Source of the DNA: Bacteroidetes bacterium UBA2322
GTDB lineage: Bacteria; Bacteroidota; Bacteroidia; Chitinophagales; UBA2359
DNA: 12,766 nucleotides
NCBI GenBank assembly: GCA_002345145.1
Contig: DDVC01000235.1
Span: 25,193-37,958, forward strand
Reading direction: 5' to 3'
Under the pieces are notes generated by a model. That model was not told the origin of the DNA and made no database searches. It saw only the letters and a program-made list of their open reading frames with translations. Position numbers and translations under genes: made by a program. This document shows, in pieces, positions 1 to 7,225 of this stretch (position 1 is the first letter of the stretch; every line of letters begins with the position of its first letter).

Positions 1-51
1 GGTTGAACTGCTTTTGCCCGATTTTGCTTTGTAGATGCCGATAACCGGCTT

Positions 52-2682
52 TTATCTGATTAGCGTAGAATTGCCCTTGGCAACTTTAACCTCATTGCTG
101 CCCAATTCTTTGTATTCTACATAATATACATACACACCTACGGGCTGTTCTTCACCTTTAAACTTGCCGTTCCAACCTTCGTTTAGGCTGCCTTCGTTGC
201 TATAAACCAATTGACCCCATCGGTTATACACGGCAAACAACAACAGTTCGGTTATATCGCGATGTACAATTCTGAGTATATCATTCACCCCATCGCCATT
301 AGGAGAGAAGGAGCTGGGTACTAATAAGCGCGGCGGCTCTATTACATAAACCATAACCGAAGCCTCACTCTCACAACCCAACGGTGTGGTTACAGTGGCG
401 GTAAATAAAGTGGTTTCGCTGGGGCGCACAAAAACGGAGGCTTTGTTGGGTTCTGTAATGTAAACAGAAGGCTGCCAGTTGTAGGTATCACCCTCTAAAC
501 CACCTGTTACGGCAATTGTTGTACCACTACCCTCCACTATGGTATCGGGCTGCGCTATGCTAAGGCTGCGCGGATAATCCAACGTAATGCTAACAGCATC
601 GGTAGTAACACAACCATTGGCATCGGTGGCGGTAACGGTGTAAGTTAATACGCCCGCTTGCTGAACCGATACGTTAATTTGCGGCTGTGCGGCAGTAGCA
701 TCACTAAGTCCGGTTGTGGGTGTCCACTGATAGGTATAACCCTGCTGTATGGCGCTGCCAATAGTGCCGATAAAAGTTTCGCAGCCCGAAACATCAGCTC
801 CTGCGCTTACCTGTGGCTTGCTCACCACAATAGAGCGGGTGGTGCTTTGCTCGCAAGCACCTATAGAGGCTGTAACGGAGTAGGTAATATCATCGGTAAC
901 CGAAACCACCGGATTAGCGCAATCGGTACAACTCAAACCGGTTGCCGGCGACCAAACGTAGTTAAAATTGCCCGATAAGCCCAAATCTAAGGTAGTATTA
1001 TCACCAAGGCAAATGGTTTGTGTATCGGGCTGCAAGCCAAGGTCGCTGCTGGTTACATTTACCGTTACGGGCAGTTGGGTTTCGCAACCTACGGCATCAA
1101 AAATGCGTACGGTGAAAACGGTAGTTGTATCGCCGGTAAAGGTGGGGTTGGGGCAGTTGGTACAGCTCAATCCGGTAGCCGGAGTCCACATATAAAACAG
1201 TCCCCCCGATGCACTAAGTTGCACAGGGTTGCCGGAGCAGGTAGCATACTCCGGAGGCGCTTGTGGGTTGGCATTGTCGTCCATAATAAACTCTACGTAA
1301 GTAGTATCTACGCACGGTCCAACACGCGTTATACCGGTGTAGGTAATGCTGGCTTGTGGCGTGGCAATGGGGAAACAATCATTAGGATTGCTTAAATAGG
1401 TAGCCGGTTGCCACTCACAGGTTATTCCGCCCGATAATGCTAATTGCACCTCACTACCGGGGCAAGTAAGTATAGGCGAGGGTCCGGCATCGGCAATAAT
1501 GTTATCTTGGATAAACAGTTCAATGCTGTCTAAAATACCCGATGCACAAAGCCCGGCATTGGTTATGCGTATTTTTACTGACTCAAGCCCTTCCAGCAAA
1601 CCATCGGCAAAAGGTGATATAATGAGTTGATACATGGTATCACCCGGAAAAAGCTGAATACTATCGGGAATTGTGAGGTAATCCACACCATTAATAGCCG
1701 TACCTGTTATGTCAAAATAAACGGTAGCAGTATCGTTTGGCGCTATATCCACATTAAAATTGATGATACCGTCCACACACCCTTCTACTGCATTTATAAA
1801 GCCGGCGCTGGCAAGAGCAGTGGTAGCGCTAAGAGTAACTTTATTGGTAGATAAACTGCCTGCTTCAATAAACACACCCGAATCGAGAGAACTATCACCC
1901 ACATCAGCAATTACGAGTTTAAGGGTATAAGTTTGGCAGGGTATTACGGCTGCACGGGCTTCTAAAACGGTGGTAAATCCATCGTACTGAATATAAAACG
2001 GGTTGGCATTGTTAGGGGCAGTAGTACCGGTGCCATTATTTACATAGTAGGCGGTGTTGCTGGTATTGTTTACGTTATTGATAGATACCGGCGTACTGGT
2101 GCCGGGTATGATGGCTATATTTTGCAGATTATAGTTGCCGCCGGCAGGATTAGGACCGCTGATGTAAAAGGCAAATACATCATTAAAAGAAGTGCCTACA
2201 AATTCTAAATACTCTTCGGAACCAAAAACGTAGTTAAATTTTAATGTATCGGCTGCTACTTCCACATCTAAAAATAAGGCGCAGGCATCGTTTGTAGTGC
2301 CGGTGATTAATGTATTCAGGGTGGGGTCGCCGGGCGAACCAATACTGGTACTTGCACTACCCAAATTATTAGGACCTATGGCATTATCTATACAACCGGT
2401 AGTTAAAACCACTCCCGAACCCAGCCCTAAATTACAGTTATCGCACTCAAAATAACCATAAGACTTTCCGCTTTCGCAGTTTCCGAAAGAAACAGTTGAC
2501 GGGTCGCCGCATACAAAATAGGCATTTGAAATAACCACTCCTTCGCCCGCCAATGTAGCAGCAAGGTCAGTATCGGAATACGAGCCATCTACTGTAATCT
2601 GTGCGGTGGCAATTTGGGTTTTTAACAGCAGAAAAAGGCAAGAAAACAGTGCAACTATTAAGGTTTGTAGTTGTATTTTCAT
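52..2682 (-). CDS. Secreted multidomain surface protein with choice-of-anchor L domain and T9SS type B (CHU_C) sorting tail
   Basis: Probable exported surface protein or adhesin, 876 residues from the ATG at 2682. A TTG two codons upstream (2688) could also start it, but the ATG directly precedes a typical signal peptide (residues 1 to about 28, ending TQIATAQ). Residues about 45-280 resemble the choice-of-anchor L domain, including the hallmark segment FGSEEYLEF followed by NDVFAFYISGP. Residues about 285-390 look like a Calx-beta domain (G-x-DY, then pG, then EG-x-ES). Five repeats of about 78 residues follow, each with a W-x-P core at W424, W499, W577, W653 and W736. The C-terminus from about residue 785 (PSSFSPNGDGVND, YNRWGQLVY, GVYVYYVEY) is a gliding-motility-associated CHU_C domain, which in this phylum directs export by T9SS. 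Function beyond secretion and surface attachment cannot be read from the sequence. Divergent from the hydrolase gene across 246 bp. Confidence 0.9.
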   Translation of the reverse strand: MKIQLQTLIVALFSCLFLLLKTQIATAQITVDGSYSDTDLAATLAGEGVVISNAYFVCGDPSTVSFGNCESGKSYGYFECDNCNLGLGSGVVLTTGCIDNAIGPNNLGSASTSIGSPGDPTLNTLITGTTNDACALFLDVEVAADTLKFNYVFGSEEYLEFVGTSFNDVFAFYISGPNPAGGNYNLQNIAIIPGTSTPVSINNVNNTSNTAYYVNNGTGTTAPNNANPFYIQYDGFTTVLEARAAVIPCQTYTLKLVIADVGDSSLDSGVFIEAGSLSTNKVTLSATTALASAGFINAVEGCVDGIINFNVDIAPNDTATVYFDITGTAINGVDYLTIPDSIQLFPGDTMYQLIISPFADGLLEGLESVKIRITNAGLCASGILDSIELFIQDNIIADAGPSPILTCPGSEVQLALSGGITCEWQPATYLSNPNDCFPIATPQASITYTGITRVGPCVDTTYVEFIMDDNANPQAPPEYATCSGNPVQLSASGGLFYMWTPATGLSCTNCPNPTFTGDTTTVFTVRIFDAVGCETQLPVTVNVTSSDLGLQPDTQTICLGDNTTLDLGLSGNFNYVWSPATGLSCTDCANPVVSVTDDITYSVTASIGACEQSTTRSIVVSKPQVSAGADVSGCETFIGTIGSAIQQGYTYQWTPTTGLSDATAAQPQINVSVQQAGVLTYTVTATDANGCVTTDAVSITLDYPRSLSIAQPDTIVEGSGTTIAVTGGLEGDTYNWQPSVYITEPNKASVFVRPSETTLFTATVTTPLGCESEASVMVYVIEPPRLLVPSSFSPNGDGVNDILRIVHRDITELLLFAVYNRWGQLVYSNEGSLNEGWNGKFKGEEQPVGVYVYYVEYKELGSNEVKVAKGNSTLIR
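336..1521 (-). repeat. Five tandem protein repeats of about 78 residues inside the surface protein
   Basis: Residues about 388-783 of the surface protein form five degenerate repeats with spacings of 75, 78, 76 and 83 residues between the conserved tryptophans. The core reads roughly W-[TSQ]-P-[AT]-[TS]-[GY]-[LI]-[ST], followed some residues later by a beta-rich stretch of the form T-Y-[TS]-V-T. Each repeat has a cysteine-containing end. The second and third repeats carry a close Cys pair (SCTNCPNP and SCTDCANP) that the fourth and fifth lack. This suits stacked Ig- or PKD-like beta-sandwich modules acting as a stalk, with disulphides possible in the extracellular space. Boundaries are approximate and the fold is inferred. 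Confidence 0.7.
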
Positions 2683-2751
2683 ATTCAACTTGAATTTTGT
2701 GTAAGAGTAAACTATGAAGTTAGGTTTTAATTACCCCCAATACTGTTTTAA

Positions 2752-2759
2752 CAAAATTA
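2752..2759 (-). promoter_or_regulatory. Candidate -7 promoter element for the surface protein gene
   Basis: On the minus strand this reads TAATTTTG, an exact match to the Bacteroidota -7 consensus TAnnTTTG. It lies about 70 nt upstream of the ATG at 2682, giving a leader of roughly 60 nt. No clear -33 TTG element is seen at the expected spacing, so this is a motif match only. Confidence 0.4.
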
Positions 2760-2853
2760 TATTGGGGGGCGAGTTTGCGATATTTTCTTTGTGAAAAGAT
2801 TTTAAAGGTTAAAATTAGTTGGAAATAAGTAATCAACCACAAAAGTAACAGTT

Positions 2854-2861
2854 TATTTTTG
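2854..2861 (+). promoter_or_regulatory. Candidate -7 promoter element for the secreted serine hydrolase
   Basis: Reads TATTTTTG, an exact match to TAnnTTTG, and lies 67 nt upstream of the ATG at 2929. The surrounding sequence is AT-rich and no convincing -33 element was found. Together with the minus-strand element at 2752-2759 it makes this intergenic region look like a divergent promoter pair whose -7 elements lie about 95 bp apart. Confidence 0.4.
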
Positions 2862-2928
2862 CACTTTGTCGGTTAATACACCAAAAACATAGTTCACCCT
2901 GTTTTTCACCATTTTTTTTCCCTTTAAC

Positions 2929-4455
2929 ATGAGGCATTTTTATCTTGTTGTTGTTTTTACAGTTGGCGCGTTGCTTTGCCATACTGCCCATGCCCAAACC
3001 CTATCAAATGAGCTAACCGAGATAGCCACCCAGTACAACCTTGCCGGTATGAGTGTGGCTGTGGTTAAAGAAGGGCAGCCTGTGTTTATACATCACTATG
3101 GCTTAGCCGATATTAGCCGCAATATCCCTATTACCGATACTACCCAATACCGCATAGCATCGGTATCTAAAATGGTTACGGCAATAGGGTTTATGCAGTT
3201 ATATGAGCAGGGGTTGTTCGGGTTAGATGATAATATCAGCAATATATTGGGTTACACCGTAAAAAATCCTTATTACCCTACCACGCCCATTACTCCGCGC
3301 ATGTTGCTGGCACATACCTCCTCATTCAGAGACGGCGCTGCTTATGATAATTTTTTAACCCCCACTTACAACCAAACTCCTCCCCCACCCATTTACCAAC
3401 TCCTTACCGATACCGGCGCTTATTACCAAACAGCCCTGTTTCAAAATCGCATGCCCGGCGCTTATTTTCAGTATGCCAATGTAAACTATGGCATTATTGG
3501 CACACTGATTGAAAAACTTAGCGGTCAACGATTTGACCAATATATGCGCCAACATGTATTGCTGCCTATGGGTATTACCGGCAGTTTTAACGTAAATGAC
3601 ATAACAAATATAAATAATGTTGCCGTTTTATATCGAAAAACCGATGGCAACTGGACTCCCCAAGCAGATAATTACCAAGGCATAGCGCCTTTGCCACCCA
3701 ACCTTTCGGGTTATTTACCGGGCAGCAATGGGCTAAGGTTTGCGCCACAGGGCGGTTTGCGCATATCGGCGGCAGAACTGGCACGGTTTGCTGTTATGTT
3801 TTTACAAAACGGAACTTATAATAACGTATCCATATTGCAAGACAGTACCGTTCAACTAATGAAAACGGTGCAATGGCAATTTAACGGCAGTAATGGCAAT
3901 AATTACTACAACCTTTTTAACCGTTGGGGGCTGGGTATGCAGCAAACCACCAATACACCTAATGCCGATATTGTATGCCCCGATGTGGCTATGTGGGGTC
4001 ATGCCGGCGAAGCATATGGTTTGGTGAGCGATTTTTATTTTGCCGATGAAGGCGGCATAGGGGTAATTTTTGTTACCAATGGCTGCGGTGTAGGGTACGA
4101 TGTGCCGACAAACAGCGCTTTTTATCACATAGAAGCCGATGTGTTTAATGCCGTTTGTACTTACCTGCCCCAGTTAGAAGTGCCGGTGGCGGTAGCTGCA
4201 CCAAACCTAACAACCCCAATAAAGGCAGATTTTCCGCTCAGTTTGTCTAAAGTGCCGGGTGGTTGGTTAGCAACCAATTTTAGCCCTTCTGTTTGCCAAA
4301 TGTGGGTTTACAATCTATTGGGAAAACCGGTATTGCACACACAAATTCGCCCAATGACCTCAGAAACAATTTTAGCGCCTGCCGGGTTATCATCGGGCAT
4401 GTATTTGGTGCGGCTACAAGCGGCTGATGTGGTAAAAGTACTAAAAATGCAGTAA
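2929..4455 (+). CDS. Secreted serine hydrolase, class C beta-lactamase/PBP-like family, with T9SS type A sorting tail
   Basis: Predicted extracellular serine hydrolase of the Beta-lactamase (PF00144) superfamily, which includes class C beta-lactamases, D-aminopeptidases, esterases and penicillin-binding-protein-like enzymes. It is 508 residues. A signal peptide covers residues 1-23 (ending CHTAHAQ). The three active-site motifs are all visible: S78-V-S-K81 (nucleophile and general base), Y182-A-N184, and H358-A-G360 in the position of the KTG box. The catalytic domain ends near residue 415. The remaining 80-90 residues (LSLSKVPGG, then VYNLLGKPV, then SSGMYLVRLQ and VVKVLKMQ) look like a type A T9SS C-terminal sorting domain, so the enzyme is probably exported and then cell-anchored or released. 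The substrate is unknown. An esterase or peptidase is as likely as a beta-lactamase, so resistance should not be inferred. The start fits the signal peptide. Confidence 0.92.
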   Translation: MRHFYLVVVFTVGALLCHTAHAQTLSNELTEIATQYNLAGMSVAVVKEGQPVFIHHYGLADISRNIPITDTTQYRIASVSKMVTAIGFMQLYEQGLFGLDDNISNILGYTVKNPYYPTTPITPRMLLAHTSSFRDGAAYDNFLTPTYNQTPPPPIYQLLTDTGAYYQTALFQNRMPGAYFQYANVNYGIIGTLIEKLSGQRFDQYMRQHVLLPMGITGSFNVNDITNINNVAVLYRKTDGNWTPQADNYQGIAPLPPNLSGYLPGSNGLRFAPQGGLRISAAELARFAVMFLQNGTYNNVSILQDSTVQLMKTVQWQFNGSNGNNYYNLFNRWGLGMQQTTNTPNADIVCPDVAMWGHAGEAYGLVSDFYFADEGGIGVIFVTNGCGVGYDVPTNSAFYHIEADVFNAVCTYLPQLEVPVAVAAPNLTTPIKADFPLSLSKVPGGWLATNFSPSVCQMWVYNLLGKPVLHTQIRPMTSETILAPAGLSSGMYLVRLQAADVVKVLKMQ

Positions 4456-4566
4456 AGCATCGGAATTCTTTTAGCCCAAGTAAGACTTAATGCCGGCTCA
4501 ACTTTTTGTTAAGGGCAAACCCCGTAAAATTGAAGTATTGCGTAACAAACACCTAAAATTAAACTA

Positions 4567-5463
4567 ATGAACGGAAAAATTGTGGTTATCACCGGCGGAA
4601 ACGACGGCATAGGTTTTGCAACAGCAAAAGAGCTGGCATTACAAGGCGCTAACCTGATATTAGTTTGCAGAAATGAACAAAAAGCACAACTTGCCATGCA
4701 GCGTTTGCATACCGAAACCGGAACTAACAACGCAACTTATGTATTGGCAGACCTGCTTAGTTTTGCCTCGGTAAGGCAGGCGGCGGCTCAAATAATAGCC
4801 TGTACAGCGGCAATTGATGTACTTATTAACAATGCCGGCGCTACCTTTAGCCGTTTTGAGCTGGGCGAAGACGGGTATGAAAAAACCATTACCACCAATC
4901 ACCTCTCGCATTTTTTGCTTACCGGCTTGCTGTTGCCTCATATACAGCGTTCTACTTATGCCCGTGTTATAAACGTAGCTTCGCACTCGCATTTTGGTTT
5001 TGGGGTAAGCATGGATATAGAATCGTTTACCCGCAATAAAGGTTATTTCATTATGCGAGCCTATGCACAGAGCAAACTTGCTAATGTGATGTTTACCCTT
5101 GATTTAGCCCAAAAACTGCAAAACACGCATGTTACAGTGAATGCGCTGCACCCGGGTACCATTAAAACCGATATAGGTACCAAAAGCGCTATGAGTAGTT
5201 TCCACGCATGGGCTTGGTCGGTTTGGTCGGGAGTGGTGGGGTTGAGCATTGAACAAGGGGCAAAAACCGGCATTTACCTCACCTCTTCGCCCGATGTGGC
5301 GGGCATTAGCGGCAGGTATTACAGTTGCACAGGTAAGTTAAACCGTATATGGGATAAACCAAAAGCCGTTGCTTACAGCAAACTTGCCGATGATGCAGAT
5401 ATGCGGGCTAAACTATGGCAAACATCAGAAAAAGCCTGTGGTATTGTTTTTCCCAATGGGTAA
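4567..5463 (+). CDS. Short-chain dehydrogenase/reductase, retinol-dehydrogenase-like
   Basis: Cytoplasmic NAD(P)-dependent oxidoreductase of the classical SDR family, 298 residues with no signal peptide. The Rossmann nucleotide-binding motif is TGGNDGIG (residues 9-16) and the structural motif NNAG is at 88-91. The catalytic set is complete: N111, a serine in VASHS (139 or 141), Y166 and K170 in Y-A-Q-S-K. LHPGTIKTDI (from 194) is the usual segment after the active site. The R35-N-E stretch after the second beta strand suggests a preference for NADP(H), which is an inference. Overall it resembles the retinol dehydrogenase/WWOX-like branch often annotated as 'SDR family NAD(P)-dependent oxidoreductase'; the substrate cannot be assigned. 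It starts 111 bp after the hydrolase stop on the same strand with no TAnnTTTG word found in the gap, so read-through from the hydrolase promoter is possible. It converges on msrA with a 23-bp gap. Confidence 0.93.
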   Translation: MNGKIVVITGGNDGIGFATAKELALQGANLILVCRNEQKAQLAMQRLHTETGTNNATYVLADLLSFASVRQAAAQIIACTAAIDVLINNAGATFSRFELGEDGYEKTITTNHLSHFLLTGLLLPHIQRSTYARVINVASHSHFGFGVSMDIESFTRNKGYFIMRAYAQSKLANVMFTLDLAQKLQNTHVTVNALHPGTIKTDIGTKSAMSSFHAWAWSVWSGVVGLSIEQGAKTGIYLTSSPDVAGISGRYYSCTGKLNRIWDKPKAVAYSKLADDADMRAKLWQTSEKACGIVFPNG

Positions 5464-5486
5464 AAATAGCGCTTTTATTCTTTGCC

Positions 5487-6191
5487 TTACTTAACCCCTT
5501 CTTTGAGGCGGTCTTTGTATTGTTTTTTAAACTTTTCTACTTTAGGGCTAACCACATACACGCAGTAGGGCTGGTTGGGGTTATCATTAAAGTAGTTTTG
5601 GTGATAGTCTTCGGCAGGATAAAAATTGGTAAGCGGCTCAATTTGGGTTACAATGGGGTTGAGCCATAAGCCCGATACCTGGGCGTTGGATTTAGATTGT
5701 TCGGCAATGGCTTTTTGCTCCGGACTGTGGTAAAAAATTGCCGAACGGTATTGCGTTCCTTCATCATTGCCCTGCCGGTTAAGGGTAGTGGGGTCATGTA
5801 TATGCCAAAATACTTCCAAAATATCGGCGTAACTAATGATGACGGGGTTAAAAGTAACCTGAACCACCTCTGCATGTCCGGTTCTGCCGGTACAAACTTC
5901 CTTATAGGAAGGATTTTTTATATTTCCGCCGGCGTATCCCGACACTACTTTTTCTATGCCTTCCAAACTTTGGTAAACGGCTTCCAAACACCAAAAGCAA
6001 CCGCCCCCCAATGTGGCAATTTCCAAAGAATCGGGCAAAATAACAGGCTCTTTATTTTCCATAACTGTTTCTGGTGAAGTTAGATTATTTTGGGGCAACA
6101 GTTGTGCGCTTTGTCTGTTGGCACAACCGGTAAAAAAGTAAAAGCAGCCCGATATTGCCAATAACAGGGCTGTAAAGCGTTGTATTTTCAT
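5487..6191 (-). CDS. msrA: Peptide-methionine (S)-S-oxide reductase, probable lipoprotein form
   Basis: MsrA reduces the S-epimer of methionine sulfoxide in oxidised proteins. The PMSR domain covers residues about 56-225. The signature GCFWC holds the catalytic Cys65. E108 lies in GHAE, the substrate-binding stretch HDPTTLNRQGND-x-GTQYRS spans 132-150, and AEDYHQNY is near 193-200. C210 in PYC is a candidate resolving cysteine. I chose the ATG at 6191 (234 residues) because it opens a lipoprotein-type signal with FFTGC, placing the lipidated cysteine at 23. A GTG at 6275 would add 28 residues, overlap the regulator gene and bury the signal. The protein is therefore probably anchored in the envelope and repairs exported proteins. 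It lies 73 bp downstream of the response regulator gene with no promoter word between, suggesting co-transcription. Confidence 0.94.
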   Translation of the reverse strand: MKIQRFTALLLAISGCFYFFTGCANRQSAQLLPQNNLTSPETVMENKEPVILPDSLEIATLGGGCFWCLEAVYQSLEGIEKVVSGYAGGNIKNPSYKEVCTGRTGHAEVVQVTFNPVIISYADILEVFWHIHDPTTLNRQGNDEGTQYRSAIFYHSPEQKAIAEQSKSNAQVSGLWLNPIVTQIEPLTNFYPAEDYHQNYFNDNPNQPYCVYVVSPKVEKFKKQYKDRLKEGVK

Positions 6192-6264
6192 GCCGGTAAA
6201 ACAAAGGGAGCGGGGTAATTGTTTGCGCGTTTTTTTGGGGGGTTCAATAAAGCAGCCCTGCGCG

Positions 6265-7026
6265 CTACATGCCACCGTACAGTTTTTCTTGAAAAGCCTT
6301 TTTCCGCCTTGCCGACACTAACACTTGCGAGCCGTCTGAAAGGATAACCGACCCTTCTTTAAAGTACTTTTTTACATGTTGCAGGTTAATGAGGTGGCTA
6401 TCGTGTATTCGGTAAAAACCAATATCTTGGAGCAGGTTTTCGTAGTATTTAAGCGTTTTGGCAACCAATATCTTAGGTTGGTTGGCAAGGTAAAATGCGG
6501 TGTAGCTGCCTTCGGCTTCGCACCGGATAATATCGGGTATGTTTACAAAGGTAACTTCTTCGGCAGAGGGCAGCCCCAGTTTTTGGAACTGTTTTTTACC
6601 ACTATTTGCCGGATATAAGTTTTTTACGGCAGTATGGTCGGTTTTGCCTCGTTGTTGCCGGTATCGGTTTACGGCTTTTTGCAGTTCCAGTATATCAATA
6701 GGTTTGAGCAAGTAGTCAAGAGCGGCAAATTTAATGGCTCTGATGGCATACTCATCGTGTGCGGTGGTAAAAATGAGGGCAAAGTTAATTTGGTTTAACG
6801 ATTCCAGCATTTGAAACCCCTCATCGGCAGCAGGCATGCGCACGTCAAGAAATACGAGTTCGGGCTGGAGGCTGTGAATGAGGGTAATACCCATAGCAGC
6901 GCTATCAGCCATGCCTACTACCTCCACATCAGGACAAAACTCGTGCAAGAGGCTGTTTAGCGCTAACCTGCCGTTGGGTTCATCGTCTATAATAAGCGTT
7001 CTTATTGGGCTAATGTTTGGGAGCAT
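6265..7026 (-). CDS. LytTR-family response regulator (receiver plus LytTR DNA-binding domain)
   Basis: Two-component transcription regulator, 253 residues from the ATG at 7026. The receiver domain (about 8-122) has the acidic pair D14-D15 in LIIDDEP, the phosphoacceptor D61 in FLDVRMP, the conserved T87/T88 in FTTAHDEYA and K108 in LLKP. A linker of about 30 residues leads to the LytTR domain (about 150-250), with the typical core FYRIHDSHLINLQHVKKY. An ATG at 7071 would add 15 residues, but the receiver fold normally begins only a few residues before the DD pair, so the inner start is preferred. No histidine kinase is adjacent, which makes it an orphan regulator within this window. In Bacteroidota such regulators usually pair with a membrane kinase of the LytS/YehU type. 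Its immediate downstream neighbour is msrA. Confidence 0.92.
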   Translation of the reverse strand: MLPNISPIRTLIIDDEPNGRLALNSLLHEFCPDVEVVGMADSAAMGITLIHSLQPELVFLDVRMPAADEGFQMLESLNQINFALIFTTAHDEYAIRAIKFAALDYLLKPIDILELQKAVNRYRQQRGKTDHTAVKNLYPANSGKKQFQKLGLPSAEEVTFVNIPDIIRCEAEGSYTAFYLANQPKILVAKTLKYYENLLQDIGFYRIHDSHLINLQHVKKYFKEGSVILSDGSQVLVSARRKKAFQEKLYGGM

Positions 7027-7120
7027 GGCAATAAAAGCAGGTGTAGATTTAGCTTGTATGAACCCTACCATTGGAATCAGGTAATAACTGCTTGCCCGGC
7101 ATTGGGTTAATATGGTGCTT

Positions 7121-7128
7121 CAAAAGTA
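7121..7128 (-). promoter_or_regulatory. Candidate -7 promoter element for the regulator-msrA pair
   Basis: On the minus strand this reads TACTTTTG, an exact match to TAnnTTTG. It lies about 95 nt upstream of the preferred regulator start (7026) and about 50 nt upstream of the alternative start (7071). No -33 TTG is visible at standard spacing. Confidence 0.35.
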
Positions 7129-7192
7129 AGGAAACAATCTATAGGGCAGTACGTTGTTATGTTAAGATATTGGCAATTTTGGGTTTAAATAT

Positions 7193-7207
7193 CAGCTAAA
7201 AAAGCTG
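7193..7207 (-). terminator. Weak hairpin downstream of the TonB receptor gene
   Basis: CAGCT, five A and AGCTG form a short inverted repeat (5-bp stem, 5-nt loop) 19 nt beyond the receptor's stop. On the transcribed strand the loop is U-rich, but no U tract follows the stem. It may help end transcription, but the structure is weak. Confidence 0.25.
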
Positions 7208-7225
7208 CATGGTTTGCAATTGCGG

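Noticed and set aside
1..51. End of another gene at the left edge
   Set aside because: Fifty-one bases with no recognisable motif; too short to call anything.
658..1854. Plus-strand open frames opposite the surface protein gene
   Set aside because: They show no recognisable motif or start context and fall antisense to a well-supported repetitive coding sequence, whose composition keeps other frames open.
2929..4455. Calling the serine hydrolase an antibiotic-resistance beta-lactamase
   Set aside because: The fold is shared with esterases and peptidases, and the T9SS tail and lack of a close family signature give no basis for a resistance claim.
4456..4566. Separate promoter or terminator between the hydrolase and the dehydrogenase
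   Set aside because: No TAnnTTTG word or stable hairpin with a T tract was found in these 111 bases; absence by eye is not proof.
5464..5486. AGCGCT-centred partial palindrome between the convergent dehydrogenase and msrA genes as a bidirectional terminator
   Set aside because: It has no room for a loop and several mismatches, so a stable hairpin is not supported, although some termination signal for the converging genes would be expected here.
7027..7071. Upstream ATG adding 15 residues to the LytTR regulator
   Set aside because: Receiver domains normally start a few residues before the DD pair. The longer form remains possible but is less likely.
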